From positions 875,346 to 939,345 of the forward strand of contig NW_021167090.1 of NCBI RefSeq assembly GCF_003711515.1: 64,000 nt of DNA, given 5' to 3'. The notes beneath the pieces are model-generated. The model was not told where the DNA came from, ran no database searches, and saw nothing but the letters and a program-made list of their open reading frames with translations. This DNA is from Sodiomyces alkalinus F11 (taxonomy: Eukaryota > Ascomycota > Sordariomycetes > Glomerellales > Plectosphaerellaceae). The translations under genes were made by a program, and so were the position numbers. Shown piece after piece: positions 1 through 11,807 of the stretch. The first letter of the stretch is position 1. Each line of letters begins with the position of its first letter.

Positions 1-195
1 TTTGACGGGACGGAGCGATTGATTTATGCATTACATCGGCTTTTCAATGCCGGGCTTCAGGCGGTCTTGGGATACAATTTCAGCGGAACCGGTTCGGACT
101 TAAAGGTTAGACTTGTTCATGACCAGGGTATGTTTGGTCAAGGTGGAATGAACAGCTCAACTGTTTACTTTGGAGTTTCGGCGTCTTCTCACTGA
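1..195 (+). CDS. possible 3' end of a gene cut by the window edge
   Basis: The first 64 codons of frame 1 are open and end in TGA at 193-195. The translation is even in composition, with a mixed hydrophobic/charged stretch and a C-terminus reading VYFGVSASSH. I recognise no family. An open run of this length occurs by chance a few percent of the time, so this could equally be non-coding. If real, the gene starts upstream of the window and would be convergent with the GH6 gene that follows. Confidence 0.25.
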   Translation, partial: FDGTERLIYALHRLFNAGLQAVLGYNFSGTGSDLKVRLVHDQGMFGQGGMNSSTVYFGVSASSH

Positions 196-512
196 TGTCG
201 CACATATATATCACTTAGTGATTTGCCATTGAGGCCAAGGATCGAGTGAGATCCACAGGCAGGAATCTCGGTAAGTAAAATCGATGTTTGTATGAATTCT
301 TATATGCTTACATCTAGGGAGCGAATCCGCATTGTCCGGAGAGGCGGATCGACCAATATCATCTAGGTGAATGAAAGGTTGCTGATGTGTGCATCACAGA
401 CTGCAGAACATCTCCCCCCCCCCTTTTCTTTTCCACATGCATCATCAAGACCTGCCACCAGTCCTCTGCCTTCTCCATTCACATCCGCCACGGGCCACTC
501 TTCGACTCTCCC
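196..512. other. spacer, nothing recognised
   Basis: Spacer between the possible gene end at 195 and the stop codon of the GH6 gene. It probably holds the 3' UTR of the GH6 gene on the minus strand. No RNA gene, repeat or further coding segment was seen. Confidence 0.4.
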
Positions 513-1764
513 TTACTCCAGGGGGACAATTTCCGAATGGGCATTGACAGCAAGAAGCTGGGCATACTCGTCGAACCACGCACCAGCAATAGGGGCGCCC
601 TCCAGACCGCATTCGCCATCGCTCTCCCCGCCAGGCTTGACCCAGACAATGGCGTCCACATACGGGTTATCGGTCTGGGTAGTGGCGGGCTGGCCGAAGC
701 CGGCGACGACGTTGCACCACTCGCCCCAGTCCTCGCGGGCGCCCTCGATGGCGACGCGGCCCTGGTCGACGATAAAGCGCGCCGGCAGGCCCTCGGCCTC
801 GAGGTGGGGCGCGAGCGAGGAGGCGTAGCTGGACTCGTCGTACGAGCTGCTGCCGTCGGTGAAGGGAGGGGGCACCGGCTCGTGGAAGGCGTTGTAGTTG
901 GAAACGTTGGTGGAGAAGCCGCGGACGCGGCTGTTGTTGCCGGCCCTTTGGACGATGGAGGCGAAGGTTTGGGCGGCTTTTTGAGAGCGTTAGCTTAGGT
1001 GTCAGGGGTCTGTCTAGGTGGCTGCGACTCGCGAGAAGTTTGTGTGGTCTAGACAAAGGAAGGGAGATGAGAGAGAGGAAGGGCGGGGTTGGCATACTCG
1101 GAGCAAGGTTGGCGTCCCAACCCAGCCAACCACCATGGGAGGCATCGATATACAGAGCGACATTATCGGCCTGAAGCTGCGAGACAGCATAGGCGATGCC
1201 CTCCTGGTGCGGCTCGGCAGCATTCGCGCAGAACTCGACCTGCTGGTTAGTCACGATATTCCCCACTGCGTCGGGCTCGAGCACGATAGCAAAGGTAAGG
1301 TCGGAGGCCTCCTTCACCTTCTGGGCGAAGGGGTCGACGAATTCCAGGCGGTAGCGCTCTAGACCGTTCTCGTCGAGGCGGAGCTCGCCCGCGGACTCGC
1401 CGGCGCTGCAGTCCCGGTCGGGCAGGTTGTACAGGACAAGGCCGACGACCTGGTCCTGGCCCGTGGCGTCGCGGGCAGCGCGGGCGTTGGCGATGGCGGC
1501 GTCGATGTCCTTGAGGTGGCTGATGGTGGGGACCCAGACGAAGGAGCCGACGCGCTCCTGCACGTAGCGCACCTTGCCGGCGTTCTGGGTGTCGCCTTGC
1601 GCGAGGAAGGCTTCCCGGGTCTGCTCGAGGGATTCGCTGTAGTTCGGGTTCACGTACAGCTGGCGGCCCTCGAAGGGGTTGCTGTCGCTCTGGCGGGCCT
1701 GGAGGTGCGGGAGGGCCGTTACGGTGGTGGCGGCGGCCACGGCGAGGAAGGGGACGGAACGCAT
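513..1764 (-). CDS. GH6 cellulase (Cel6B type), secreted, no CBM
   Basis: Two exons, 1764-1098 and 976-513, joined over a 121-bp intron (GTATGC donor, CTAAC branch site, AAG acceptor), give 376 residues. Residues 1-18 form a signal peptide, and a dibasic-type site (QAR) follows. The GH6 catalytic signatures are present: NLPDRDCSAGES at 113-124, with Asp118 as the expected general acid, and LEPDAVGN at 162-169 with Asp165. The C-terminal KPGGESDG active-site loop is also there. There is no cellulose-binding module or linker, so the protein fits the short CBM-free Cel6B endoglucanase/cellobiohydrolase II-like group, such as Humicola EG VI. The expected role is hydrolysis of beta-1,4-glucan outside the cell. 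A TATA box lies 185 bp upstream of the ATG. Family assignment is firm; endo versus exo action is not decidable here. Confidence 0.93.
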
Positions 1765-4569
1765 GGTGAGTGCACGTTGGAGGAGATAGATCGATAAGTT
1801 CTGCAGGCGGCGGACGAGGTTCGAGGAGGGAACTCTGGAGTCAGGAGTACTTTAGGTGATGAGGGAGGAAGAGGACGTAGGCGATGGGTGGGCGACGTGG
1901 TGGGATCAAGATATCCTCCCGATCAACATGACGATGGGATGGCGGGACTTTTATACGAACATCTTCGAAGGTATGAACCCAGCCAGCTCGGCAGTTCCCC
2001 CTGAGAAGGAGCTCCCCTGGTGATCACCTTTCACTACCCCAGATCTCGGAAGGAGGGACCTGACAGAATTGCCGACTATCCATATTACGCCGTACACGGT
2101 ACGATCATGGATTGGCTGCCGCTGATCCAAGCTCTCTTGCGCTATGGTTCCAACTTCCTGGTTGTCGAGAAAAGTTGAGGGCACTCTGCCCCAAGTCAAA
2201 GGGTCGGTTTGCCGTTCTTTTACCAGGACTGACGATGCCCGATTTGTGTATTGGACTGTCGATCCTACGGAAGTGAGAGGACCGGTTACGCTATAAGGAA
2301 ATGGGGCCGTGGCCGATGACGCGCTGCCCCCGTCGGGGATAGATGGGATCGGCGAGGCTTGGGTCCCCCCGTGGAAATATTGCGGTCCGCGGACGCATGT
2401 CCGACTTCCGAGTCGGGGAGAATCAACTGCCGATCCCCCGCTTCCGGATCGGACAGTCGGACATGTGAGTTGGCGTGAGGTTTTTGATTTCGGAGAGACG
2501 TCCCGAGTGCCCTGTGAGCCCCCTTCATTCGAGTCGGCACTCCCCTGTTGAGCAAGTTTTCGGCAGTCGTACAGACAAGTGTCCAAGTTTGTTCTCGTTT
2601 TGGCCTTGGATGCAGGTCCGTATTCGGTGATATATCGGTTGCTTTGGGCCAACGTGCAACGTATGCGGTATGCCTTCGTGTATGTGCTGCGCTAGATTTC
2701 TGACCCTGTTTAAGCGGACGTATCAAATATGATTTTATCCGCGAGTTTCGGCCTTCATCACCGCACATGTCGTTCTCCAGATCTCGACGTGAGAGTTCCG
2801 AGGGGAGAGCATAACAGGGAGACATATCTATGGGGTCAAGATTCGGATGCGCCAACATAAGCAGCCCCGGCCGTCCAGAGACACGACATACGCTACGCTG
2901 GCATCACGAACTTGCCTTTGGCTCTGCCGGCGATGCTCTTAGATCGTGCTTCCAGCTGCCATAAGCAAACATTGCGGCGCTTTCCGGGTCCTCCTGCCTA
3001 GACCTGCCAACTTGCACCCATGAGACCATGATAGTAGACCATGATAGTACACTACCGTCAACCATGGACAACCTATTTGGCGTAACCCGAGCATTTCGTT
3101 CGAGAGAGTTGACCGTGAAGTCGTTGCTGGGAATTGGAAAGTGAATCACGAACAGGCAGACTCTGGTGTCGTGACCCTCTCGCCCCGGCGTGGTGTTGAC
3201 TAGCATTGCCCAAGAATTTGTAGTTCGTGGGATTATGAAAGACCAGCTATGCAGGTGGTAGTTGTCAAAGACGGCGGTCGCATCGTATTGTCTTCTTCTC
3301 ATACACGGTTAGAGAATGCCATTCCCAACTGACACTTGTGAACCTATAAGAATCCTCAGAACTTTAGTAGCCCGGGGGTTTGACGGGAAGAGTGAGGTAG
3401 AACCATGAGATATGTTGACTTGGGGGTGAAAGTGTCGTGGAAGCACACCCGCCATAGCAGCATGCACTTGCTCTTGATCGATAAGTTATAGCTAGTCATA
3501 AAGTAAGACGTGTATCTCAAAGTAAGAGACCTGTCTGGCGAGACACGACCTGAGCATGGCGTGACCTTGAGATTAGTTATTCGCTCCGTTATCTGTTGGC
3601 TAAAGTGCGACAGATACTCCATGAAACTGTCATTGGGAACCACAGCTAGCAAGAGTTTGACTTTGTAGCAAGGATTCCTTAAGAACTAGAAACCTGATGA
3701 TACTAACAGCCGTTATGTTGCTCCAAAAGAGACCGGGTAGGTACATGTCTGACCAACTAGGCACTGACAGAATAGGGGTCGAGGCAAAGAGAAGCTTCTG
3801 CACACAACAAGGCACTCCCGAGACTTGGTTATTGTTACACTATAGACACTTGCTTGAGGGGTCTCCAAATGTCTTGCAACCCCCCTACACTCCGTTGTTG
3901 GTGTTGGTCTTTTAGGGACCGAGGTGCCTCTTGTAGTAACTTTAACCGCCACAGCAACTGGAGTATTGTGGCCCATCAAGATCCAGGGGCTGAGAGCCTA
4001 AGCTTCAAAAGATAGTTTACTTTACCCACTGCTCCGTACATAACTATCTCTCCCCAATAAATATTCCAATATCAGTATCGAGTTCTGTTTTGCCATACGT
4101 GGAAGTTTTTAGTCTTAGACTTGAAGGTAGTATAGATGGAAGCTGTGCCAAATCGCCCTAGAAATTGAAATCAGAGTGTTTTTAAACACATTGTGGTTAT
4201 ATGTACAGTAACTTCCAGTTATGCATAAGAGCCCATAGTAGTATAGGATCCGTTTGTTAAGCTCTGCATCCAGGTCCAGCACATCAGTACATGCATGTTC
4301 CTCATCTACCATAGCAATTTGATACAACATTTCTCCAAGCTTACGTTCCCATGTGTCTTGCGGTGTTAAGCGATACCTGAGAAGAGTAAGTCCAAAAGCT
4401 CTCACCATGGACGATGAACCTTGTCATACCCGCAGAATAATTTCCACGTCCCTTTTCACTTACTCGAAGCAACTCCAGTTATGGCATCGCAGTCTCACGA
4501 GTCACGACGCTTGGGGCTTGTTGGGGAGATCTCGATATACGCATCGTAGCATTCGTTGAGCCATCAGAA
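1765..4569. other. 2.8-kb gene-free stretch
   Basis: Apart from the GH6 promoter at the left, I find no convincing gene. Several open frames of 60-230 codons exist on both strands, but they lack initiator context, splice-site logic or any recognisable domain. The stretch from about 3300 to 4560 is clearly more AT-rich than the flanking genes. No terminal repeats or transposase remnants were recognised. Confidence 0.45.
1949..1955 (-). promoter_or_regulatory. TATA box of the GH6 gene
   Basis: TATAAAA on the minus strand, 185 bp before the ATG at 1764. Position and orientation suit a core promoter of an inducible secreted hydrolase. Confidence 0.5.
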
Positions 4570-5295
4570 TCACTGCACATCAACGGGGGTCTTCTTGGGC
4601 TTCTTCGCCCTAAACAACATCATGGTGCCGATAACCCACGTCTCGACCTCCTCAAACTCCCTCTCCAAAACCTCCAGGACGTCCTCCTTCCTGTCGTCGT
4701 AGTTATGGAAGACCTGCAGCTGCTTGTTGTACAGCCAGAGGTACTTGGAGGTGAACCAGTTCGCGGCGTGCGCGTTCCCGAGGACGGTGCAGCCGCACAG
4801 GACGCCGTTCTCGCTCAGCAGGCCCTTGAAGGTGGCGAGGCCGCGGAACTTGGCCTTGCCGCCGGGGACGCAGTGGAACAGGTTGAACATGGAGATGGAG
4901 TCGAAGCGGCTGCCGCGCAGCTCGTCGGGCGGGGGCTCGGTGACGTCGGCCTCGACGCAGCGCAGCTCGGTGGCGGTGGCGACGGAGAGGACGCGGGCCG
5001 AGGCGGCGCGCAGCGGGTTCGGGCCCAGGTCCAGCAAGGTGAGGTGCTGCTTGCTGTCGCGGCGGAAGGGGCGCGCGAGGGCGGCGGCGGGGAAGTAGCC
5101 CGTGGCGACGCCGACGTCGAGGTGGTTCCGCGAGAAATTTTCGCTGAAGAAGGGGAGGAGGATGCTCTCGACTGGGCAGCCCCACATGATGCTCATGTTG
5201 AAGCCCAGGACATACCTGTCGTAGATGTGGGTTAGGAAGGAGGGCGAGTAGGTCGTGATGTACGCCGCATTCTTGTCGGCGCCTATGTCGGACAT
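4570..5295 (-). CDS. class I SAM-dependent methyltransferase
   Basis: Single exon of 241 residues with the start in good context (ACCATGTCC). A Rossmann-type methyltransferase fold is evident. Motif I is LDVGVATGYFP at 59-69, motif II is the acidic strand LTLLDLGPNPL at 85-95, and EADVTEPP lies at 115-122. These are followed by FDSISMFNLFHCVPG, which corresponds to motifs IV/V, and by a final beta segment WVIGTMMLFRAKK. No signal peptide is present, so the protein is probably cytosolic. Such fungal methyltransferases often methylate small molecules or secondary metabolites, but no PKS, NRPS or terpene gene lies nearby, so the substrate is unknown. The minus strand upstream is very pyrimidine-rich. 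Confidence 0.82.
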   Translation of the reverse strand: MSDIGADKNAAYITTYSPSFLTHIYDRYVLGFNMSIMWGCPVESILLPFFSENFSRNHLDVGVATGYFPAAALARPFRRDSKQHLTLLDLGPNPLRAASARVLSVATATELRCVEADVTEPPPDELRGSRFDSISMFNLFHCVPGGKAKFRGLATFKGLLSENGVLCGCTVLGNAHAANWFTSKYLWLYNKQLQVFHNYDDRKEDVLEVLEREFEEVETWVIGTMMLFRAKKPKKTPVDVQ

Positions 5296-5369
5296 GGTGG
5301 GCGGACGAGGGGGGGGTGAAAGCGTGTACTGAGTGAGATGTTGGAGCCGTGCGACGATGGCTTAGTAGA

Positions 5370-5451
5370 CAGAGAAAGAGCGAGAGAGGTTGAGACTCGA
5401 GAGAGAGGGAGAGGGGGGAGAGAGTGAGAGAGGGAGAGAGGGAGACAGAGG
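5370..5451 (-). promoter_or_regulatory. CT-rich tract upstream of the methyltransferase gene
   Basis: On the minus strand this stretch is almost purely C and T (GA-rich on the plus strand) and lies 75-155 bp before the methyltransferase ATG. Such pyrimidine tracts are common in fungal promoters and near transcription starts. It could also be a simple unstable repeat. Confidence 0.45.
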
Positions 5452-6429
5452 TCTGTCTGAAGGATGGGCAGATGGACGATAGCCTCGAGGGGCTCTGAGG
5501 AGAGGGCTGGGCCCGCTGGGGAGGATAATCGACGATGGCAAATTGAGGGGGAAGACTCAGGAGAGGTCACTGGGGGATTGAGGAGACGTGTTGGTTACAT
5601 GTATACTACGAGCGGTGTCCGAGTTTACGGCCTTGTCCACAGACGCTCAGGGCTTTGTCGCTGCAGCGGAGGCATCTCGATTCTCGACCACCTGCGCCGC
5701 TCTGCAGTTGGCCACATGCACTATTTTCCAGGGGGCTAAAGTCACAGCACAGGTGCATTCAGTGTGTATATGGTAGAAGGATCAGGTCAGCACATGCATG
5801 GTAGGCTGTAGAGCCTGTAGCCTGTGCCCTGTAGCCTCAACTGTAACCGCGGCCCGCAGGCGGCAGCAAGCATGAGGAATCAGGATCAAATCTCTCTGCA
5901 ACGGGATCAGCTCTTATTTCCCGAGCCCGTCAGCTTCCCAGACCTGACCAATCAGTTCTACATATCAACTCCCCGAGTGCAACTTTGACCTGACAGGTGG
6001 TTGACCAATGGCAATGACACCATGGCTTCTTTTCGCGGCAAAAAGGGGCTTTAGGGCCCCACGTTGATGCAGGACAAGATCACCACTCGGTGTGTTTTCT
6101 GGCGCTGTGCCCCACGTTTGCATAAGGCGGCATTGGCACGGGATTCTTTCTCTCATGTTACCTAGAGATCCCCAGAAACTCCCCGGGACCCTCTACATAG
6201 GCTGCAGATGCAGATGAAGACCTGGAGCATAGAAGACTAGAGACCCCTTTCTCTCTGACAATGATGGAAAAAGAAAGTTATCACACTGAAACCCCCTTGG
6301 TAGAAGGCTTGTAATGGGCCGTGACTTACTCAGACCGGTCGAAGTATTTCTAATCGGCCGAATAAGGGTAGGAATCGGCATGGACACGGCAGTTACATGT
6401 CGTGAATCCATCAGGGACTCGAGCTAAGA

Positions 6430-6940
6430 CACCAGGTCAGATCTCGGAGTTAAGGAGACCCTGGTCATGGCTAATAGGGGCGTTTTATAGATTTCGTGAT
6501 AGTCTATCTTCGTAGGGTAAACTAACTAATATAGTAGTCTAACAAACCTTTTAACACGAGTATTCCCTCCTCCTAAAGCTTCTGAATAGGACTAACACCA
6601 GTATTAAATCCAGCAGTCATATCTCTTAAGATGACTATTCTTAGTTGATGTTATTTCTCTCTTTAAGTTATATCTCGAGACCTGACTTATGAACCCTTTG
6701 TCTCTTTACTTCTTGTTATTTCTTTCTTCATTGCTACTTGCTTTTGCCCCTTTTGTTTAGTTTTATAGAAACGTCAATGTTTTCTAAGCCGAGCAAAAAC
6801 ACTAACCTTGCTCTCACGCCGCAACTCAACACCCGATTAACAAAACTTTCTCACTTCATTAACGGCCACAACTTAACACAAGTCTAGTCCTATATAGGAT
6901 TTCTCGTGTTTATCACGCCCCCTAAGACACGAGGGTGATA
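6430..6940 (-). mobile_element. possible LTR-retroelement relic (AT-rich block)
   Basis: This block is much richer in A+T than its surroundings. Read on the minus strand it begins near 6935 with TGTCTTAGGGGGCGTGATAA, followed by a TATATAGG stretch. That arrangement (TG start, G-rich run, TATA-like element) resembles fungal Ty1/copia LTRs. A 7-bp inverted repeat CTCGTGT/ACACGAG flanks the start. No internal gag/pol sequence, second LTR or clear target duplication was found, so at best it is a solo or degenerate LTR. CA dinucleotides are common, so strong RIP is not evident. Confidence 0.28.
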
Positions 6941-7401
6941 TCGAGTCAAGAGGAACTGTTCTCGGCACTTCCGCTTGACTTGCCTATTTAGGCAATTCCG
7001 CTCCCATCTACGTTGTGACACCTGCTGACGTCCGTCCGTTTCCGGCCCGCACTACCGCGACTTGTCCTTTGTCCTCCTTAAAACCATCAGCGGACGACGC
7101 TTCTTCCCACACATACATACAATACACCCAGCGGGATGAATGATCGGCAATGCTTTTCCTATTCACCACATGCACACATATATGGTAGCATTTGATCCAT
7201 CAGCGTCGCAACGTCAATCCAACATCCCTGCCGCGCGTGTCAAAATCCATCTTCGGGCCCGCGATATCATCTGCCAGCCAGACTCAGATCCCCTGTCCTC
7301 TGCTGGCACTTCGAATCGAAGACTGAACGCTTCGTCACCGATCAGCGATCGCTCACCCCGCCTTACACTCGAAGCTCCCGACATCCGACTCCCCAGACGA
7401 C

Positions 7402-8237
7402 ATGGCCGCCACCGAGAAGGACCAAGAGGCCATCGAGGTCGCGAAGTCTCTCGACAACGTCCCTTGGTGTGATGATTACGAGAAGATGATCTCCGGAATG
7501 CTGTAAGGGATCCTGCTTGGAAGCTGGGGCTGATATCCGGTTTGTCTCCCGTATATGCTCACAACACTCATCGACGTACAGCTACAACAGCCTGGCCCCC
7601 GAGCTCTTCCAGAGCCGGTTCAAGGCCCGCCGGTTTATGCACAAATACAACAACTACTTCCCAGAAGACGCCACGCTGGAGTCCCTGACGGCCGACCGGG
7701 AAGCCATGCTCCGGAAGCAACTCGGCAAGGTGGGGAAGGAGCCGTTTATTGAGCCGCCTTTCAGCCTTGACTATGGCTGCAACACGATCCTCGGAGACCA
7801 ATTTTATGCCAACTTTGGGTGAGCCTTTTCTTTCAATCTTTCTTCAATTCTTTCTTTCTTTTCCCCTTGACTGTCTTTCCCTTGACTAGACGCCAACTAA
7901 CACGGCCAGCCTCGTCATCCTCGATTGCGGCCTCGTGTCAATCGGTCACCGGGTCATGTTCGGCCCGTACGTCTCCATCTTCGCCGCGACGCACGAAGTC
8001 GAAGTGCAGTCCAGGCGCGACTACATCGAATATGCCGGCCCCGTGGTGATCGGCGACGACTGCTGGATCGGTGGCAACGTGACCATCATGCCCGGCGTGA
8101 CGATCGGCAAGGGCTGCACCATTGGGGCCGGCAGCGTGGTGACCAAGAGCATTCCCGACTTTAGTGTCGCCATCGGGTCCCCGGCCAAAGTGGTCAAGAA
8201 GGTGACGCCCGTGGACGACTTGCCTGGGAGTTTCTGA
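7402..8237 (+). CDS. NodL/maltose-type O-acetyltransferase
   Basis: Three exons (7402-7502, 7582-7818, 7910-8237) give 221 residues. The N-terminal segment WCDDYEKMISGMLYNSLAPEL matches the maltose/galactoside acetyltransferase N-cap. It is followed by left-handed beta-helix hexapeptide repeats, for example IGDDCWIGGNVTIMPGVTIG, ending in the SPAKVVKKV motif typical of the family. The catalytic His is expected in the ATHEVE segment. The enzyme should transfer acetyl from acetyl-CoA to a sugar hydroxyl in the cytosol; the true acceptor in fungi is unclear. Introns have GTAAGG and GTGAGC donors. The gene ends 193 bp from the stop codon of the convergent acid phosphatase gene. Confidence 0.9.
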
Positions 8238-8430
8238 GGGATGGGGAATACCGGAGCGTGTTTCTGCTGATGGGGAAAGACGCGGGATTATGAACGTGCG
8301 CGGTTTCTGATCTGGAAGAGATGATGGCATCACGCCTGACATGACATGGGTAATCTATCTGTGCTAAATAGTAAGAGTAATGAGTATACTACAAGTCTGA
8401 ATCTGCGAGACCCCAGACCGAATCGTCCAA

Positions 8431-10201
8431 CTAAGGCCGGACATACTGTAGATGCGGTTGCGCCAAGTTGGTGAAAAAGCTCGCGCCGAGAACCTCACTA
8501 GGGGTAGCCGGATCCGTCGCATTGCAAATCTCCCTAAAATCCCCATGGGCCTCCAGCCTATCCGCGATGTAAGCGGCATAGTTGTCCAGACGGCACGACT
8601 TGCCGGGGCCGTCATGACACGAGGGCAGAGCATGCGGCACCTCGTTGATGCGAATGCGAACGAACGTCTCATTACGACCGCCCTCCGCACGCTTCACAAT
8701 GGGTACCGTGGCAGTCGGGCGGGGGATACACGCCCTAGTAGTGGTGGTCGATGCGCCATCGTCCTCCTCCTCGTCATCGTCACCACCCCGCTCAACCCTG
8801 CAGTTCAAGCGCTCGAAGGCAATGGTGCCGCGCATGGGCGAGATCCGCGAACTCCTCCACAACCTGTCGCCGTCCTCGGGGATATGGTCGAGGGGGAGCG
8901 GTTTCTGCTCGTCAAACACCCCGGTAGCCACGGCGAGCTGGTTAAGCTGTCCGTCATTGAGAAAGCTCATGAGCAGCTTGGGCAGCGTAAACGGGGTACC
9001 GTCGGCCCGGACGCCCTCACTCTCAGGACCTTCCACGAACCGCCCCATCAGGGCATGAAGGAACGGAACCATCATCTTGGACGCGACGTCCGCTCCCGGC
9101 CCGACGCCGTAGTAGTAGCGGAGGTCCTGCTGGTACTCGTACTGCGCGAGCTCCTCCTGGGTAAACGTGTCGCAGAAGGGCGACAGGCGGCCAGTGATCT
9201 GGGACTCAAACCCACAAATATAAGGGAAGTCGTTCCAGTGGCCGTCGTCCAGGTGCAGGTCGCCCTCGGCGTACTGCGAGAGACGGCCGATGAACGAAGG
9301 GAGCCAGACGGAGCGCCATGCGGCCGTCTGCCGGCTGCTGTCGTCCCGGAAGGTCGGGCACATGTCGGACGGGGCCAGGGTGTCGCCTAGGTGGGCGGGC
9401 ATGCCGCGGCCGGTGACGGAGATGACGGTGCCCAGGGAGGAGTTGGTGCCGAGGTAGCCGTGGACGAAGAGTTGGGCAGTCTGGATCACGCGGGTGTAGT
9501 TGTTGGCCCAGACAAAGAACTCTTCTCCCTCGTTATATAGGTCGGGATACCGTGTCCTTAGGGTGTATCCGAGGTCGAAAAGCTCCTTGTAGCCTGTCTT
9601 GCTGAGCTGGGCGATCTGCATGGCGGGGTCCGTGAGAGGAGTGTCCCAGGTGTGGAAGAAGGAGAGAGGGCCGGTAGCTGTGTAGTTGCTCTCCTTGAAC
9701 TTGAGATGAGGTTTAAGGGTCAGCTGACGGTTTCCACATGATACCGATTTCTTCTTTCTTTTTCTTTCTCCCCCTTTGGCAACGACATTTCCACGGAAGA
9801 GGTACTGGACTTACACGGCGTGCCATCTCAACCCAACCATTATGAGCACCGGTGTCGGGATACCGAGACCCGTGGCGGAGGACATAGGCAGCCTGATCGA
9901 CGTGGCAGTTTTCGGGGATCTCAGTCGAGATGCCGGTGACGGGAGGGGCTGCACGGCAGCGCGGGATCGTGTCAATAAACAGTTGAGACGTTTAAGGGCG
10001 TTGGATGTTTTTTTTTAGGGACTCAGACTCACCGGCCACCCAAGGACCGTTGGCTCCGAGATGGGCAAGGGGATTTTTCGCAAGAGCACCATCCGGAAGC
10101 AAAACCGGTTGGATGGGGTCCAAGGACGTGCCGGCGCCCAAAGCGTGAGCGGCGCCAGCGGTTGCCACGATGGCGAAGGCCAAGGTAGGAAGGAAGCTCA
10201 T
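8431..10201 (-). CDS. secreted histidine acid phosphatase (phytase-like)
   Basis: Three exons (10201-10033, 9948-9815, 9723-8431) encode 531 residues. An N-terminal signal peptide (about 1-21) is followed by the histidine phosphatase signature RHGSRYPD at 81-88, which appears only when exon 2 is spliced in. His82 is the expected phospho-acceptor. The remainder matches the branch-2 fold of fungal acid phosphatases and phytases, with Cys residues placed for disulfides. Where the family usually has a His-Asp proton donor, I read LNDGQLNQ (Asn357-Asp358). An acidic run and a Thr run lie near residues 415-435. The expected role is release of phosphate from organic esters outside the cell. A TATA box lies about 195 bp upstream. 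Family is certain; phytate specificity is not shown. Confidence 0.9.
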
Positions 10202-11807
10202 GGTCTACCAATCGATCGAGCAATGATCGGGTGCTTTCGGGTGGTTTCGGGTGCTTCGGGAAGCGGATGCGTTCGTTTGACGGCTTCTTGGCGATCTGCA
10301 GCCACTGAACACACAGTTTGAGGGTGATGAGAGGCGACCTGACCCATCAGCCCTTCGCAAAGCACACATCATGCAGCCAAAGAAGCACGCATCTTTTTAT
10401 ACAGATTCTCGTGCATTGCACCGCTGTTGATTTGACTTGACGACCCGGCGACATGATAGAAATGGGCCTGGCGTGTCGTGTGGGAAGGATGTTGATTCCA
10501 CGAGCCCACATGCACGTTTTGAATGTTCTTCGTAAACACGTGAGAAGATTGGGATGTTTGATTCGGTCTCGCGCCCCCCCGGGTCCCTGGGCGTGCTGTC
10601 GGGATTCCACTCTCGAAATAGCTAGATGCCCCGTCTTGGGGCCATCGCACTGAGCCGATGAGATGACTGATGGTAAGAATCTCGCTGTGGAAGCAGCACG
10701 AGGTAACCGATTGAATCCGGGCGGTCGGTTATCAGCAGATCAGAGGTCCTTGTTCGTTCAAACCCGAGAGGTCCGCAGATAATTCCGATGGGGATACGCT
10801 GTAAGTAAGGGACAGGGGCGGTGATATTATCCATAAGGTATAATCCACGACCCCCTGGGCCAATCGCTGAGCCGTTATCCAAGGCGTGCTCAATGCTTAT
10901 GGACTCGCAATCAATGCAGAAGAGTCCCGACTCTGAAAGCAAAGCATTGAATCCGAGCAGAATTGGATATATCCCTGCAAGCATAAAAGGCAGGACACGT
11001 CCGAGGAGCCACCCCTACATGAATTCATGCATGTCCGTCCCCTTTCGCATCGGGACACGTGCATCGGCCTGCGATGCGACCTTGGCGGATTATCACGCCC
11101 GGTGACTGGTGACTGAGGCGAGACCGACCATCAAGTCCACTTGAAAAAGGGGCAGAAGAGAGGAGGAATGTCCGGGGATTGAAATGGGCCAATGTTTGTT
11201 GATCTCTAAAGGGAACATTGAACATACACGTGTAATAGGAAGCATTTCCGTAAGAGTGAATGGTCTGAATTGTACAAGGTACCTCACGAAGTTCCGTACG
11301 AAAGTACCGCCATCACTGACCGTCCCTGTTGACGACGGCCCGAATACCCTCACAGGTACTACTAGTAAGTACATGGACAATATTTTCGAATGTTATTGTT
11401 TTTTACCTGTCTAGGTAGGTATGCACTACACTCGGTAGTGTACGGTTACCGGGTTCTTGACTTGTATATTCTCCGATTGATATCTCGTCGGAGTGCCCGA
11501 CTCTTGTGACTTGTCCGGTCCGACCTCCGGATCCAATACTTTGTTTGTACTTCGGTACTTCGTACAGTTGTCGGTGTACGGATGCTCACCTCAAACCCTC
11601 CACTCCAATTCATACGTCATCGTTGCCTCATCACCACAGAGCGAGCACGAGCCTATGGTTTTTTTGAAACCCCCACGATGAATCTCACGATAAGGAACAA
11701 CCCGCGGCATCTCTCACTCTTATCACCACTTCCCTCACGAGTTACGATTCTATCCTGGGCATCTCCATTTCGTACGCCTCGAATTCGATCTTACCGTCCT
11801 CACTACC
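10202..11807. other. 1.6-kb divergent spacer, acid phosphatase / GST promoters
   Basis: This contains the upstream regions of two divergent genes. An open frame on the minus strand (10984-10622) has no family resemblance. A stretch near 10710-10790 looks vaguely tRNA-like but does not fold. Copies of the GTACC/TACCT-type motif occur near 11278 and 11400. Nothing else was recognised. Confidence 0.4.
10395..10401 (-). promoter_or_regulatory. TATA box of the acid phosphatase gene
   Basis: TATAAAA on the minus strand, about 195 bp upstream of the ATG at 10201. Confidence 0.5.

Larger units (their letters stand above)
5296..7401. other. 2.1-kb spacer between divergent genes
   Basis: This holds the promoters of the methyltransferase (minus) and the O-acetyltransferase (plus). 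Around 5790-5840 a short direct repeat built on CTGTAG/GCCTGTAG occurs. The 6430-6940 part is AT-rich and is listed separately. No coding gene was seen. Confidence 0.4.

Noticed and set aside
1951..2858. two overlapping minus-strand frames of 190-233 codons
   Set aside because: No ATG context, no splice or domain support, Ser/Arg/Pro-rich random-looking composition.
4115..4408. 97-codon minus-strand frame with a gene-like middle part
   Set aside because: AT-rich, no family resemblance, and no partner exons found on either side.
10700..10790. tRNA-like stretch on the plus strand
   Set aside because: A TTCAAA-type T-loop resemblance exists, but no D-arm, acceptor stem or anticodon arm of correct size can be drawn.
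10622..10984. 120-codon minus-strand frame between acid phosphatase and GST
   Set aside because: No recognisable domain; lies in a promoter spacer and lacks leader features.
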